From the NCBI RefSeq assembly GCF_031755915.1, contig NC_083379.1:16477501-16541500 (forward strand): 64,000 nt of DNA, written 5' to 3'. A model generated the notes under the pieces. The model had not been told where the DNA came from, searched no databases, and saw nothing but the letters and a program-made list of their open reading frames with translations. Position numbers and translations under genes: made by a program. Source of the DNA: Ziziphus jujuba. Taxonomy: Eukaryota; Streptophyta; Magnoliopsida; Rosales; Rhamnaceae. This document shows positions 46,221 to 58,485 of this stretch, piece by piece (position 1 is the stretch's first letter; the number at the start of each line of letters is the position of its first letter).

Positions 46221-47670
46221 ACAAATTGGTATATCATATGTTATATTGTATACGTTTAATGATATTGATGATTTGCAAATATTGTGGTTATTTTTGTATT
46301 TTCATACTTATCTTATGGGGAACTGTGTTTATAAGATTTTATGTTCAAAATTTACATCTTGATTAAGGCATTTATAATATTGTATTGATTGTTTATTTTA
46401 TATCTTTTTAGCATTCATTTCATGATATTAAATTGGGATACAAGTTTAGATTTTGTAAAACGATTTTTAAACGGAAACTTTTCAAAGAAGCTGAATGAGA
46501 GGTCTTAAAAGAAATATATATATTTTTTTATGGAAATAAATTATTATTTTTTTATATTATACCATACCACTCACTGATATTCCCTTATCTTACGTTTTAT
46601 TGTTTTAAATTTGTTCCCCTAGACCCACACAGCTAGTAGCAGTCTATCTCACGCACAGCTTTTGCTTAGTTTCTTCCACGACAGCAACCGTATTTATCAT
46701 TTCTTTATTTATTATTATCTTCTGGGCTTATTTATTTCTTATTTGTACTCTTAGACTTCATTGACACTCTTATAATGCTCTGATTTTAATTATGGGACTC
46801 AGTAGAAACCATGGTACTTATGTGTATAATTATGACCTGTAGTATAGTAGGCTGGTTGTGGACTTTATGCTGTTATGGATTTATTTTTATATTTGTATCT
46901 TGAGGTATTATTGTTAATGCTGGTGATCAGTTGTTCACGTTTTAAGATGAGGGTCCATTAGATATTTTTTATGAATTATTCAGTAGAGCTTCACTAGGTA
47001 GGACTATCCGGGAGATTCTGGGAGGGTCACCGGGAAGGGGCCTATCAATAAATATTAACACCTAGGTCAAGTTTTAATATTATTACTCCAAGATTTATTT
47101 TAAATGTTAAAATTTATTTTAATCAAATTAGCATTCTTCCATTATAATAAATTTCAATCATATTTATTAATCATATCTTTTATCTATCACATTTTTTTAA
47201 TCTACTAAAATTTTATTTATTAACAAAGTAATAACCAAAAAGAAAAAAAAAAAAAAAGCCCTAAACCTTTAGTATTAAAACATCTCCAATGGTAAATTCC
47301 ATTTTGGTATAGCCATTTTAAATTAGAATGAACTCTCCAACTATAAATATCAACATCTACGTCAAGTTTTAACATTATTACACCAATGAAAAATGCAAAA
47401 GAAAAGCACTGCCAAATGTCAAAATTTATTTTAATCAAATTAGCATTCTTCCATTATATAAAATTTCAATCACATTTATTATTCATATCTTTTATCTATC
47501 ACATTTTTTTTTAATCTACTAAAATTTTATTTAATAACATATTTTATATATTTTCTATAATTATCATAATATATAAACCATTTTTTTTTCCATCAACTAT
47601 TCTTCAGAGTTGACGTGCCAATCAATTTCATTGATTTTCCAAAGTTTTTACCGTTGAAATGGAGCAAGGA

Positions 47671-48519
47671 TAAACAAGACTACAACTAGAAAATGCATTG
47701 AAATTTGGAGGAATGGTAAACAAAGTATGTATATGTGATGGAAACGCATATGAAACTCGCATTTAAATATTGAAATTCTTTTAATCCGTTAATAAATTAA
47801 CTCAATAAATATGGTCCCATCAACTTTTTAATAATGGGATCCACTGAGAAATTTTGTCGCTAGTAAATTGGTGCCAAATTAAAATGGCATTGATAAAATT
47901 TATAATTTTTCATAGGACTAGTAAAGGACTTATGCATGTCATTGAAGATACCTTTAATTCTGCTGTCATTGCATTTTCCATTTGATGCTCTTGATATGGC
48001 AATTTATGAACACGCAATCCCCTACATATGTTTGTGAAAGTGGGAATATATGCTCAAAAAATATATATGTACATTTTTTGCGAATAAACAATTCTTTTCG
48101 GTCTTTTCTATCTTTAGTTGGGAATTTGAAATTCTTGGAAAGATGAAATTTCCTGCATTTGGATGGCTTTTAGAAGAATAAAATTGTGGACCCTTAGGGA
48201 AACTAAATCTGACAATGTGGGAAGATAGGATAGAAACTAAATTCTTTAAAAAAAACATGTCATTTACATTACAATCTAATTGGGGAGTTTTATTCATACT
48301 ACAAAACATGCTATCTACATTACAATCTATAAAAACCCACTCTAAAATTTGATTTTGCTAGTTACACTAATAATTTGTACCTATTTTATTCTTAATGACT
48401 TAAAACTAACCTAGTACACTAGAGCCTATAATTTCCTTTAATGTTCTTAATGAAATAAGACAATAAAATAAAAAAAATTTTATCCCCAGTTTTGCAGAAT
48501 GTTATTTTGGGATTAGGGT
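47671..48519. other. Spacer, no gene recognised
   Basis: AT-rich. A phrase of about 20 bp ending ACATTACAATCTA is repeated at 48257 and 48307 about 50 bp apart. Nothing resembles coding sequence. Confidence 0.5.
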
Positions 48520-48528
48520 TATAAATAG
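48520..48528 (+). promoter_or_regulatory. Candidate TATA box of an unidentified gene
   Basis: TATAAATAG in a good context. About 30 bp downstream begins a CT-rich leader-like stretch (TTCTTCTTCTTCTCTTCC, about 48580-48600), typical of plant 5' untranslated regions. Confidence 0.5.
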
Positions 48529-48750
48529 AAGAATCTAAGCATTTTACGCGCTATGGCCACACCACATCCACTCTCTTCTTCTTCTTCTCTTCCTTCCTCC
48601 TCTGCTTGTCACTCACAGATAGATAGAAGAAGAAGAAACTCATAACAAAAGCCAAGAAAAAAGCTTAATAAAGATTTTTTGCAAAGCAATTTTGAACATC
48701 ATAGTTCATGGGAGTAATCGAATTCAAAGAAGAATATTGAAAATGAATCC

Positions 48751-48850
48751 ATGAATAGTAGTATTAATTTGAGCTCCATCAATGGCGATACTGATGGTGG
48801 AGATTATTCCATACAACATCAAAATCTTCAATGGGCACAAGAAAAATCTG
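48751..48850 (+). CDS. Possible first coding exon of an unrecognised gene
   Basis: An ATG at 48751 opens a frame of 33 codons (starts MNSSINLSSINGDTDGGDYS, ends QWAQEKS) up to a plausible donor, CTG|GTAATG at 48850/48851. Its composition is much less AT-biased than the surroundings. Upstream stand a TATA box (48520), a CT-rich leader and two short upstream frames (31 codons from ATG at 48553; the three-codon ATGAATCCATGA at 48743). I do not recognise the protein, and no downstream exon could be found before the convergent HD-ZIP IV gene. It may be a real gene with a long first intron, a small peptide, or the 5' remnant of a gene. If unspliced, the frame stops after about 50 codons. Confidence 0.35.
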
Positions 48851-51800
48851 GTAATGTTAGAGTTCATATTAAAACGAGAAAAAAAAAAAAATTGGGTTTA
48901 AGAAGTTGAGCGGAATTGGAAAAGAAAAAAAAAATGAAAATAGCCTAATTTTTTTAACATAAATTGAGAAAATTAATTGAATCGTCGAGTATGTGTCTAC
49001 TTTTTTTTTTTTTTTAAAGTATATCTAATAATTTTGTTTTTTTGTTTTTTGTGGTAATACTTATGGGGCATTTGGTAAAAAGAAAAGTATTGAAGTAAAT
49101 TAATTCTTGGGATTCAGTTTCCTAAGAATGAGTTTTTTTGGGATTTTGTTTACAGTATTGGTTAATTATAGAGAAAAATAGTACTTACAAGTAATTAAAT
49201 AAATTTATATATTAAAATTAAAGGATAAAATCGTATTTTAAAAAATACGCAATACCAGTTTTTCAGTAAAATTTGAGAATGATATCTTTTTAGTAGGATC
49301 CACTTTCTCTGTCAATTTTCCACATTACGATATTTATTTTTCACTGAAACCACAAATTTCTTCTCTTAAAAATTATCCAAATAAAAAAAAATTTCATTTT
49401 TCTAAAAAATTTTAGATTCCCACTGATTTATGACTACCCAAACATCCATTTAAAGTTATGTACGATGTTTTATTCATAAGTATTGTTGGAATACTAAAAG
49501 TTATTAAAATTGTAGTAGAGGTATCATATTTTGTACTAATTATATGTATTTTATTAAAAAAAATAATTTTTTCTTTAAATTTTAAAATACAAGTTAATTA
49601 ATTACTTTTAAGTATTAAATATCGTGATATAAACCAAATACTTTTGAAATAATTTATAAGAAAATAATTCTCAAAAAGTTAATTTTTAAAAAACAAATTA
49701 TCAGAAATTAATTTTTTTCAAAATTTTAACTCTTCTCTAACAAGGCCTTAAAATAAATTTTTGGCATGCCTTCTTTTGTGCTTTAAGCTTCCTATTAACA
49801 TTATATTAATTTAGTACAATGCAGCTCTTTTAAATTGAAAGTAAATAAATATAATAATTTAAAATAGTTAAACTAAATGTTTTAATGTGACATATTTGAT
49901 ATGATATGTAAATCAATATTTTAAATACCCACTCCTAAAAATTGATGATTTCTGAGCGAACTGAATTTGCTATGTCTTGGTGTTATTGCTTTTGTGATGG
50001 CTTCATCATTATCGCTTATTGCTTTTATGATTAGGATTACGCCATCTGTCTTGGTTCCGCCATAGGCCTACGTCGCTCTTCGATTCTTGAGTTGGATTTA
50101 GCCTACATCATGTATCATCACAGATTCATATCAATCTTTTGGTCATGTACCCATACCCAGCATTTAGGATTTTAATGCGTGCATAATATTTTTTATATGT
50201 TTTTTTAGATATTTTATTTTTAGGAGTTAATTTAATAAATTCTGTTATAAACAATTTATCTCTGAACTGATAGCATAATAAATCATTTTTAATAGTTTTG
50301 TTTATTATTATATTTTTATTATCATAATAATTAAAAAAAAAACAATTATTTTTTAAAAAAAGTTCTAATAAATCTGTCTTAATGTATGTTAAGTTGATAT
50401 GATAACAAAAATACAAATAAATAAACAATATCAAAGATGATTTTTTACTTTTTAAAAGTCCACTAGATATTATGAAATTACTTAAAAAGTAAATTTTTTT
50501 TTTAAAAGTCCATTCTTTTAAAGAAAAAAAAATATAAAATATTTAATTGATTAATAGATATAAATACTTTTTATGTACATCAATATTGGAAAATAATTTT
50601 AAAATTGATCATACAATATTTTATGCGATATAAGCAGCAATCTATATTCAGCATCTAAAGACCTTTTATTACTTTTTTTTTTTTGGGGGGGGGGGGAGGG
50701 GGGGCTATATATAGGTTTATCTAAATATCTCATCAAGCTAATGTGACAAAAAAAAAATGGAAATTTTTTTAGACATTTAAAAGCAAGATTTTTTTTCAAA
50801 AAACTAATTTTTAAAAAAAAATAAAAAATATATGTAAATAATTAATAATTATAAATATTCTTTTACACATTACTATTAAAAAATAATTTTAAAATTAATT
50901 ATATATTTATACCATTTAAATTTAAAGGATATTAAATTTTATATCATGTAAGCAACAATTCATTTTCATCATTAAATGTGCTCTTATTTTTCCCATAACT
51001 TTGCCTATCAATTCTAGTCTCGATTTTTAGACTATATTTTTCATGACCACTTTAGATTATTCACTTTTTTATATTATATTTTTCATGACCACTTTAGATT
51101 ATTCACTTACTTGTTCCTCCCTTATTGCCAAAAAAATAAAAATAAAAATATATTGGAAAAAAGAAAAAAGTTTGTCCTTTTGAAACATTGAACCATAATT
51201 ATGACTTGCAATACCAAACATTCTACATGTTAGCTTTTTCTTTTTTTTTTTCCTTTTCTATCTTTTACAAATTCGAATTATTGTGAAAAGGAAAATTTTA
51301 CCATTTCTACTAAAAATTTAAGTCTGTTGAATTTAAAATCTAAAATTTATTGAAATACTGACTTTAATATCATTATTAAATATCAAATTTAAGCTGATGA
51401 GATGACTATCATTTTTTATATATTTTTCCCCTAAAAGTTTCAATTAATATGGCCCCTTGCATTGGGATCAGTAAAATGAATTGGGATCTTATCATTCCCT
51501 AATAGATCTAGTAGCAAAACAAGCACATGTGTTATAATAATCAAAGAAATTGGTCCAACTAATTCAACTTCAGAAACAGATACAGATGAGTACATTAAAG
51601 GCTTTGAGACTTACAGAGATTACCCCTAACCAATTAAATTATCCCTAAAACGACACCAAAAACAGAGTTATCCCAACAGTTATTCTAACTTTGTAATTAA
51701 CAACTAACACAGTTCTCTATTAAGTTACTTTGAGCTTTTTTAAATTGGCGAAGTCAATCCCCGAACCCATTACCCTTGCAGGGTGGTGATTTGCTTATTT

Positions 51801-52227
51801 TCTACCCAAAAACAATAACACCACAATGCAAGGATATTATAAGGTGCGTTCTTGACTAACTCCTTCACCTCTGTATTAAACCATCAGACTTCTTGTTTCC
51901 TCCTCCTTCCTCTCCTTTTCATTACTCTGAAACCAGAATTATAAGATACAAAGCAAGGTCAATCGTATTTCATGATATTAGAGTAATAATTTCTAAAATC
52001 AGAGTATGCACTTGTAGCTCTTCTATATATTCTTATCCCAAAATTGAAGACAATGCACCCCTTATAAGTTAAAACTTGTACTATTTTGACAAAACTATTT
52101 CCCAAGATCTCTCAGCTCACAAAATCATTTTGCTGCCAAATGAACAAAATTGAAGGCAAAAAAACCAAGAGCAGAGAGACTAATGTAGGTAACTCACCAA
52201 AACAAAGTAGGATTGTAGAATCTTTGG
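48851..52227. other. AT-rich interval between the possible exon and the HD-ZIP IV gene
   Basis: No exon of a known family is recognised. It holds a T-run followed by a G-run (50673-50704) and a 34-bp duplication near 51033-51108. The right part (about 51440-52227) is less AT-rich and likely includes the 3' untranslated region of the HD-ZIP IV gene on the minus strand. Confidence 0.5.
51033..51108. repeat. 34-bp direct duplication
   Basis: TATATTTTTCATGACCACTT plus 14 further bases occurs at 51033-51066 and 51075-51108. Confidence 0.9.
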
Positions 52228-55200
52228 TTAAGTTTCACATGTGACTGCAGCTCTAATCCTTTCAACGGTGCACTTAATAAGATTGTTTACTGTGGAGACA
52301 GATCCAAGAGAGAGTTTGGCTGTAGGAACCGAATCAACCAAGATCTGAAAAGCAACAGTCAAGAGAGAGCCACCGGAGCCGACCTCCAGAATCGCTTCTG
52401 CATCAAGTCCAGGTCCATCAGGAAGGATAGCGAAACCTGAAGGCAGCAGAGCTACATAATCCGGATCGCCACCGCTTAATACCATATTCATTGCCACTAT
52501 ATCAACCGGTGCATATATCACATATGATCCTGTGCGATCTGTGCAGCTCTCTTGTAGTATCAGCATGTTGCTCTGGCTCGAATTCACACTCTACGTCCCC
52601 ATAAAATTTTAATTTTAACATGTAACCAATAAAAAAATTTTAAAAATTAAAAAAAAAAAATTGTTATCAATTGTATAATGTATGTTCCTGAATTGGAGCA
52701 TAATAAAGTCTGTAACTCACGTTTACACGAAGTAAAGACACACAGTTGCCAGGATCACGACCGTTTGCTATATGTGCCATCTCTTGAACTAAGCCACCAT
52801 TTGAAAGTATATCCCACTGTAATTAACCAAACATAAATTAATATGAAATAAAGGTGATGGATTAAACAACAAAATAGTTCCAAATTTTAAAGAGTAAAAT
52901 TTACACTTAAAAAAAAAAAAAGGAAAGATCAATTTAGTCAAGATTTTAAGACGTCTAGGCTAAGAGAAAGTTAATTTTTAATTATCGAATGCCTGAAGCA
53001 AGATGATTTCAAACTATATTATTTAATTATTGTTCAGTTAAGAGATTAGTTGACCATATCATTGAAGATACATAGCTTAATTAATAACTGAATTCCAGAA
53101 ACTTGTTGTACGAGGAGACTGAAAATTTGTTACACTACAGCTGAATTCTGGAGATCGGATAAGTACCAAGGCCAATTTTCATCTGAAATGTTTGAACTCC
53201 AATTAAAATACGGATAAACATAAATATTATCATATGATATTTACCTCATTCCTAGAATTCTCATCTCGGAGGAAATCAAAAACCCTCTTTGGTTGAACAG
53301 GAAGCCAGAAGGAAGTAGCAGCACTTAGCACAATACCAGGTGGCCTGCCTGGATCATCCATGCTCTTTCTCGTCATCACCCTTACATCATCGGAACCTAT
53401 CGCCGATAATGTCGTCCAGGCATGCGCTGTTGATGCACCCACTCCTGTGCAAAAGCTCCTCACCATTCTCTCTGCTAATTTCAGCATACTTCTCCTTCCC
53501 TCAGGGCTTGTTATCACTGACATACAACATATATATAAAACAAATGCTTTATCCAAAGCTGAAATATTGATTATCATAGTAATAATATCAAGTAGCATTT
53601 CAAATACAAATTGTATATGTACCGCATAGATCTCCAGCTGGAATGTTATTGGCCATTGAACTTGCAAGACGTTCACATTGTCTATCAAGTGTAGCAACCC
53701 AACGTTTTGCCCCAAAGGCAAGACCTGAGTTCACTAGTGGTTTGTATATATTATGAACTGCTCTATCATCCACTTCTACATGCTCCACCCATATTACCTA
53801 TAACATATTCATTACTATTAGTTTGAAACAATAAATTAATCAGCATTTTTGTAGTACACAGTAAGAAGGTTAAACTAAAATTAATAGAAGTAAGAATCAA
53901 TGTACTGCATGCCTGTGAATAACCATTTGGGAGTTCTTGGATTAAGCAGCCAGATGGTCTTCTTCGGCTCCTTGATATCGAATTTGGGCGTAGATTGTCC
54001 AAGGAAACATCAACCACCGCCCAAGTCCCATCTGAGTGCTGTTTGCAGTACCTTACGAAGTAATTCTCGCGGGTCGGAACAAGCGGTGAAGGTACTTGGA
54101 ACTCCGCGGTCATCTGCGAAAAAAACATGTATAAGTATAGTCAGAATCTGAGAAAGAAAAACTGAAACTGTAAAATTTAAAATAAACAGTAGAATGTAAA
54201 ATTTTTTATTTGTTAGTTACCACTTGCAAGGCCCCATTGTAGTTCCCTGCCACTCCAGTTGAAAGGACATCAACAGTCATTGCTCTTGAAACGATATCAC
54301 AAAAGACTGTAGACCATTGATTCTGACAACGTAATATATAAATCATTAGTTTGAGAGAAAAAAAATCATATTACATGTTCATAATTTTATTCTACTGTGC
54401 ACAGTCACCCAGATTATATAGGCCTACTGCATCCTATTTCTGGTAATAGAAAGCACTCTGCCAGCATAATATAGACGACTACACCTAGTAGAAAAGAATT
54501 AAATATGATGAAACAAACTATAAGTACTGGAAAATTTATTAATTTACCACATCCATAAGAATCTCCACAAGATTAGTATGATTCATGATGACCACCACAG
54601 ATTCTCTCGATGCTTCTGATTTCAAACCCAATGGTTTAGGTCCGATTCCCCTAGGGAATGTCCTCAAGTATTCATCTTCATTTAGCGTCTCGGTGGAGTT
54701 ATCTCCGGTGACCCATAAAGGCTCACCAGCCTGAGCAGTTCTGACAAGTTCCTCCATAGCTGCCACAGCAAGCTCAACAATCATGGGCTTATCAGCTTCA
54801 CTGGGGACTGAAACGGACCTGAGAAAGTCTCCTGATCCGTACATTTCACCTACAAACCCCGACTGTGCACCAAAATTTCCAACCCCAAGATCAAGTGAAC
54901 GTGAAGAAACATGTGACGAAATGTGAGAATACGAAGACAAAGGCTTCCCAACATATTTGGCGGCAATTCCAGATATTCTATCTATCTGCATACCACAGAG
55001 AAACAAAAACAAAAAATTATATATAGTCAGCATAGAACTGTTAAAAATCTCACAACCATTGTCATTGCCATTGCTTTAGTTTCACCTCATCTCGTAGGCG
55101 AGCATTTTCTATCCTCAAATGTTGCTCGTCGAACGACATCTCACCCAGAGCAGCTGGTCCACCGCAGTTCGGGCATGTTGTATTGCTAAGGGCTTCTTTG

Positions 55201-55862
55201 TACCTATTGTTCTCCGCACGAAGTTTTTCGTTCTCAGCTTTGAGTATTGAATTTTCATGGCGTTCATGTTGGGCCTGCGTATAATTTTGGAAGGAAAATT
55301 TTGGATTATTAATTTCAACGCTGCTGTTACATTTCTCCATGTATATATGCTAATTGTACCCAATTAAATTAGGGGTTATCAGTGTGTATATATATATATA
55401 ATATGCGTTACCTTCATTTGGGTGCGCTTGTTTTGGAACCAAAATTTGACTTGCAAAGGTTCTAAACCCAACTCACGGGTAAGCTCTTTTCTTTGCTTAT
55501 CATCTGGATGTGGACACTCCTTGAAGAATCTGAGACATTGAGTTCAAAAACCCTAAAGATTAAATCAAAGAAAGAAACTCTAGATGCATATAATAATGAA
55601 GACGAAGGAGAAGAAGAAGAAGAAGATGTATAGCTTACGATTCCATTTCCTGGATTTGGCGCTGGGTGTGGCGATGGTAGCGTTTCTTTTTGGGGCGTTG
55701 GTTAGGATATCCATCATCACCAGATGGAGCTTCCATGGTTTCGGTGCCGGATTTCGTCTCGAAATCTTCATCTCGTATGTTTCCAAACTCACCTTCCGAG
55801 CTTTTGTGGGTTGTCATATCCAGCAAATGTTGATGGGTCTCGAACATATTTGGCTGAAACAT
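52228..55862 (-). CDS. HD-ZIP class IV transcription factor, ATML1/PDF2 type
   Basis: A nuclear regulator of epidermal (protoderm/L1) identity that, in this family, binds L1-box DNA (TAAATGYA) as a dimer. Coding exons on the minus strand: 55862-55639, 55529-55412, 55274-55086, 54985-54548, 54322-54221, 54113-53913, 53797-53623, 53516-53245, 52816-52721, 52590-52228. They join in frame to 725 codons plus TAA. Domains: basic [10 protein letters not shown] and homeodomain about 56-115 with helix 3 VKFWFQNKR intact; zipper-loop-zipper about 116-190 with the family CPNC pair at 148-151; START lipid-binding domain about 242-465; conserved SAD region to the end, finishing [14 protein letters not shown]. 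The start MFQPNMF matches the family's MxxPNMF opening; two further in-frame ATGs lie upstream (55925, 55895). The length is slightly below ATML1/PDF2. All introns are GT-AG except intron 6, which appears GC-AG. No stops or lost key residues were seen, so it should be functional. ATML1 versus PDF2 orthology cannot be decided here. Confidence 0.96.
53798..53912 (-). other. Probable GC-AG intron (intron 6) of the HD-ZIP IV gene
   Basis: On the minus strand the exon ends ...GGTTATTCACAG and the next bases are GCATGC; the following exon starts GTAATATGGGTGG after TTATAG. Joining here gives NGYSQ-VIWVEH, which fits the family exactly. The nearest GT (seven bases further) would shift the frame. GC donors are a known minority class in plants. 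Confidence 0.8.
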
Positions 55863-57439
55863 TTCTTCCGATTCACTTTGATTAATCTTGTTCATATATA
55901 TGCTATTTATCTTCCAATTTGCCAAGCGAATTTTGCAAGAGTCAACTCACAAGAGGAACCTCTTTGCCAAAAAAAAAAAAAAAAAAAAAAAATGTCACAA
56001 GAGGAACTTGTAAAACATGTTAAAGGTGAGGTAAGCAAAGTACACAATGAACAGTTGAAAATATAAGAATTAATAACTACTTGGACAAGGAACAGTGGGA
56101 CAATCCTTATCCCCATCCACATATTTGACAACACAGAAAATAAAATAAATATGAGAGAATTTTATAGGGCATCTGTATTCCACTGTGGAAGTTGATAAAA
56201 ATTGTACATGGTAAAAACTGTAAACCATGTATATAGGCTCTCACTTTCTTTTAGGACTTCAGCATTTCCATCAAGAAGGATATTTAACCTTTTTAAACAT
56301 TTGAAAAAAACTGTTAATCTGAATATATGTTGATTTTGATTCTATTATATAACTATGTTAAATAGTTGATATATGGAATAGAAAATTTACGGACACAGTT
56401 AAACGTACAAGTTAATTGTAATTATAACACAAAGTACAATTCAAACTATCCTTTCTTAGATGATGACCTCAGTAAACCCTAGAAGAAAAAACTAAGCCGA
56501 CCTAATCGATTAATAGCAAATATGATCGAAATTTACAGACCTCGAACTCGCCCGAAGCATTGTTCGGCTAACTTATCTCACTCTTGCACAAACCCTCGAC
56601 AATCATTGCGCTAGACAATCATTCATCTCTCACTCTCTTTTTTTTCTTAATTTGAAAAAAGAAAAAGAAAAAAATAAAAAATAAAAGGCGTGGTTTTTCA
56701 ACAATGGTTGACGTTTTGAAGTATTCGTTTGAATTAGATTCTTTTCTGAGAAGTATCTGAGCAAAAGAAGCTAATAGGTTGATTACATGTAGCAGAAAAG
56801 CGGAAATGACTTACGGTTTTATGGTTGTCAAAAAAAGAGAAAAAACAAAGTCCAAGGCCTTCCTGCTCTTACGTGCCAAAACAAATTTTTAACACAAAAT
56901 AATTAGCTTAGCTAAGCTTTTAGGCAAGAATTTGGCAATGGAGGGGGAGAGAGAGAGAGAGAGAGAAGACTTTGACCATCACCCAAATTTCAAAAAATTA
57001 TGTCAAAAACAAAAGATTGAAACTCTCACTAAGTTCTCGGTGGGTGTTACCCCTATTTAGCTCATCTTTTTGGTTGTCTCTCTATATGTGCTAATGAGAA
57101 CGGAAAGATGATTTAGATAGGACAGTACTAACGAGAGTTGAAGCTGCAGATGTGTATGAAAAAATAAGGGTCAGATCTGTTTTAGGAGATATTTTTCAAA
57201 AATACCCAGTATATATATATATATATATATTGGGATATGTATATGATAGCGCTTTGTATGAAAAGGGAGGTTTAAGAAGAAACGCGGTGATGGAGAAGAA
57301 AAAAGGAAGAAACGGACGAGAAAAAAGAGGAGATAATATCGAAGAGAGAAGAAAGGAAGGAGGTAGAAGAAGAGAAAAAAGTAGGTAGGATGTGGCAACA
57401 GGAGGGGAGTTAATGCAGAGCGTATTGAGATGGTGCAAT
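55863..57439 (-). other. 5' flanking and probable leader region of the HD-ZIP IV gene
   Basis: Family members usually have a 5' leader split by an intron, so part of this is probably transcribed. It contains an A/T-run (55973-55992), a (GA)n tract (56948-56966, CT-rich on the sense strand) and a (TA)n tract (57210-57230). The exact leader exon and transcription start could not be set. Confidence 0.5.
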
Positions 57440-57447
57440 TGCATTTA
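57440..57447 (-). promoter_or_regulatory. L1 box upstream of the HD-ZIP IV gene
   Basis: TGCATTTA on the plus strand is TAAATGCA on the minus strand, an exact match to the L1-box consensus bound by ATML1/PDF2. It is about 1.58 kb upstream of the start codon. In Arabidopsis the family genes carry L1 boxes and act on their own promoters; the same loop here is inference. Confidence 0.6.
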
Positions 57448-57593
57448 TTAACGGAGGAGAGAGGAGTAGATGCACAGAGACTGAGAGATAGAGAGAGATG
57501 CATATCCTTCATATTCATGATTTATTAATGGAGGAGAGAGGAATAAATGCACAAAGAGAAAGAAAGAGAGATGCATATCCTTCATATTCATGC
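57444..57593. repeat. ~75-bp tandem duplication containing L1-box sequence
   Basis: 57444-57520 and 57521-57593 share TTTATTAA(C/T)GGAGGAGAG, GATGCATATCCTTCATATTC and the bases between. The second copy contains an exact L1 box (TAAATGCA, 57544-57551, plus strand); the first has TAGATGCA at the matching place (57467-57474). Confidence 0.88.
57544..57551 (+). promoter_or_regulatory. Second L1 box upstream of the HD-ZIP IV gene
   Basis: An exact TAAATGCA on the plus strand, within the second unit of the duplicated segment, about 100 bp from the first L1 box and in the opposite orientation. Confidence 0.55.
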
Positions 57594-58438
57594 TTTAAAT
57601 TCCTTCTACATCTGCATTGGTGAAATGAATTACGCGGCTTCTTAACTTCTCCAACTCCTAAACCTTTCACTTCCCCTTCCTCAATACATTATTCTATTAA
57701 TCTTTTAATTTCAAGTTTTCAACGTCAATATTATTCTCTCATCCATATACCTATCTATCTTTCGCTTTTATTTAATTTGTTTTTCTCACTACGATATATT
57801 CTTTTGTTTATCCATATACCTATTTCATATTATTCTTTTTATTTATTAAATGGATTGCATTAACATAAGTACTCTAGGCCTAATTATTATTATTATTATT
57901 ATTATTATTATGATAACACCAACTTCTTATCAAACAAGCAAAAAATGCATAGCATATGATCAGGACCGTCCACATTAATAAAGTAAGTTGAATATTTATA
58001 TATAAATGCTACTGTGCAAAATACCCAAGATGGTTATATGCAATCAGGTCGCCATCACAAGTAATTGCTTGCTTTCAGACAGTCGTCCCCCACCAAAAAT
58101 GGGATATATCGCCCATATTAACATATTAACAAAAATTGTGTGCACATATGTATATATATACTTTCATTATAATTTAATAACACCGCATGTATATTGACAG
58201 TATAATTGATATACGAAAATTTTATGACAGACTTTACCTGTGTGGGAAAGAATTGGGATGTTTTTCACACAACTAAATGTTACTGGTTATAAGATTGATT
58301 AAATATCAACTTCATGAGTAGTTAACATCGCCGGATATCCATTTGCAGAACTAGTAAGGAATCAATGTGGCATCTGGTTGCCTGGCATTAATATTGAGAT
58401 TAATTAATATGTAAAGAGGGTAAACTCCTTTTTCCTAC

Positions 58439-58485
<47 letters not shown>

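Larger units (their letters stand above)
44084..47047 (+). mobile_element. Solo LTR 'LTR-B' copy 2, TSD ATAAA
   Basis: A 2.96-kb sequence from TGTAATGCCCCG to CCTATCA with perfect ATAAA duplications (44079-44083, 47048-47052). It aligns along its length with 12498-15271. The MITE-like repeat it entered is readable across the junction, which confirms the ends. It contains a TATA box at 44361, a conserved splice-like pair (GGTGAGCATAC at 44850, TTACAG ending 45243) and a longer tandem array than copy 1. A small plus-strand open frame (44773-45054) is weakly conserved with 13142-13342 of copy 1, but no known domain is seen. Confidence 0.9.
43932..47670. repeat. Tandem pair of a MITE-like repeat, first copy split by LTR-B
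   Basis: Copy 1 is 43932-44083 continued at 47048-47219; copy 2 is 47220-47670. Shared phrases include AACAAAGTAATAACCAAAAA, CATCTCCAATGGTAAAT, TAGCCATTTTAAA, GAATGAACTCTC(C/T)AACTAT, TCAAGTTTTAA(C/T)ATTATTAC and CAAATTAGCATTCTTCCATT. CATCTCCAATGGTAAA is mirrored near 47650-47665 by an imperfect inverted copy (TTTTTACCGTTGAAATGGAG), suggesting a small terminal-inverted-repeat transposon of about 390 bp. Confidence 0.75.

Noticed and set aside
50673..50704. Poly(T)-poly(G) junction as a possible functional or structural element
   Set aside because: Homopolymer runs of this kind are common slippage products and prone to sequencing error; nothing nearby supports a function.
53340..53629. Two plus-strand open frames of 76 and 89 codons
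   Set aside because: They lie wholly opposite exon 8 and flanking introns of the HD-ZIP IV gene and resemble nothing; they are mirror frames of a conserved coding strand.
57171..57518. Minus-strand frames rich in Leu/Phe/Ser and a plus-strand frame rich in Lys/Arg/Glu
   Set aside because: They are translations of GA-rich/CT-rich and TA simple repeats in the HD-ZIP IV upstream region.
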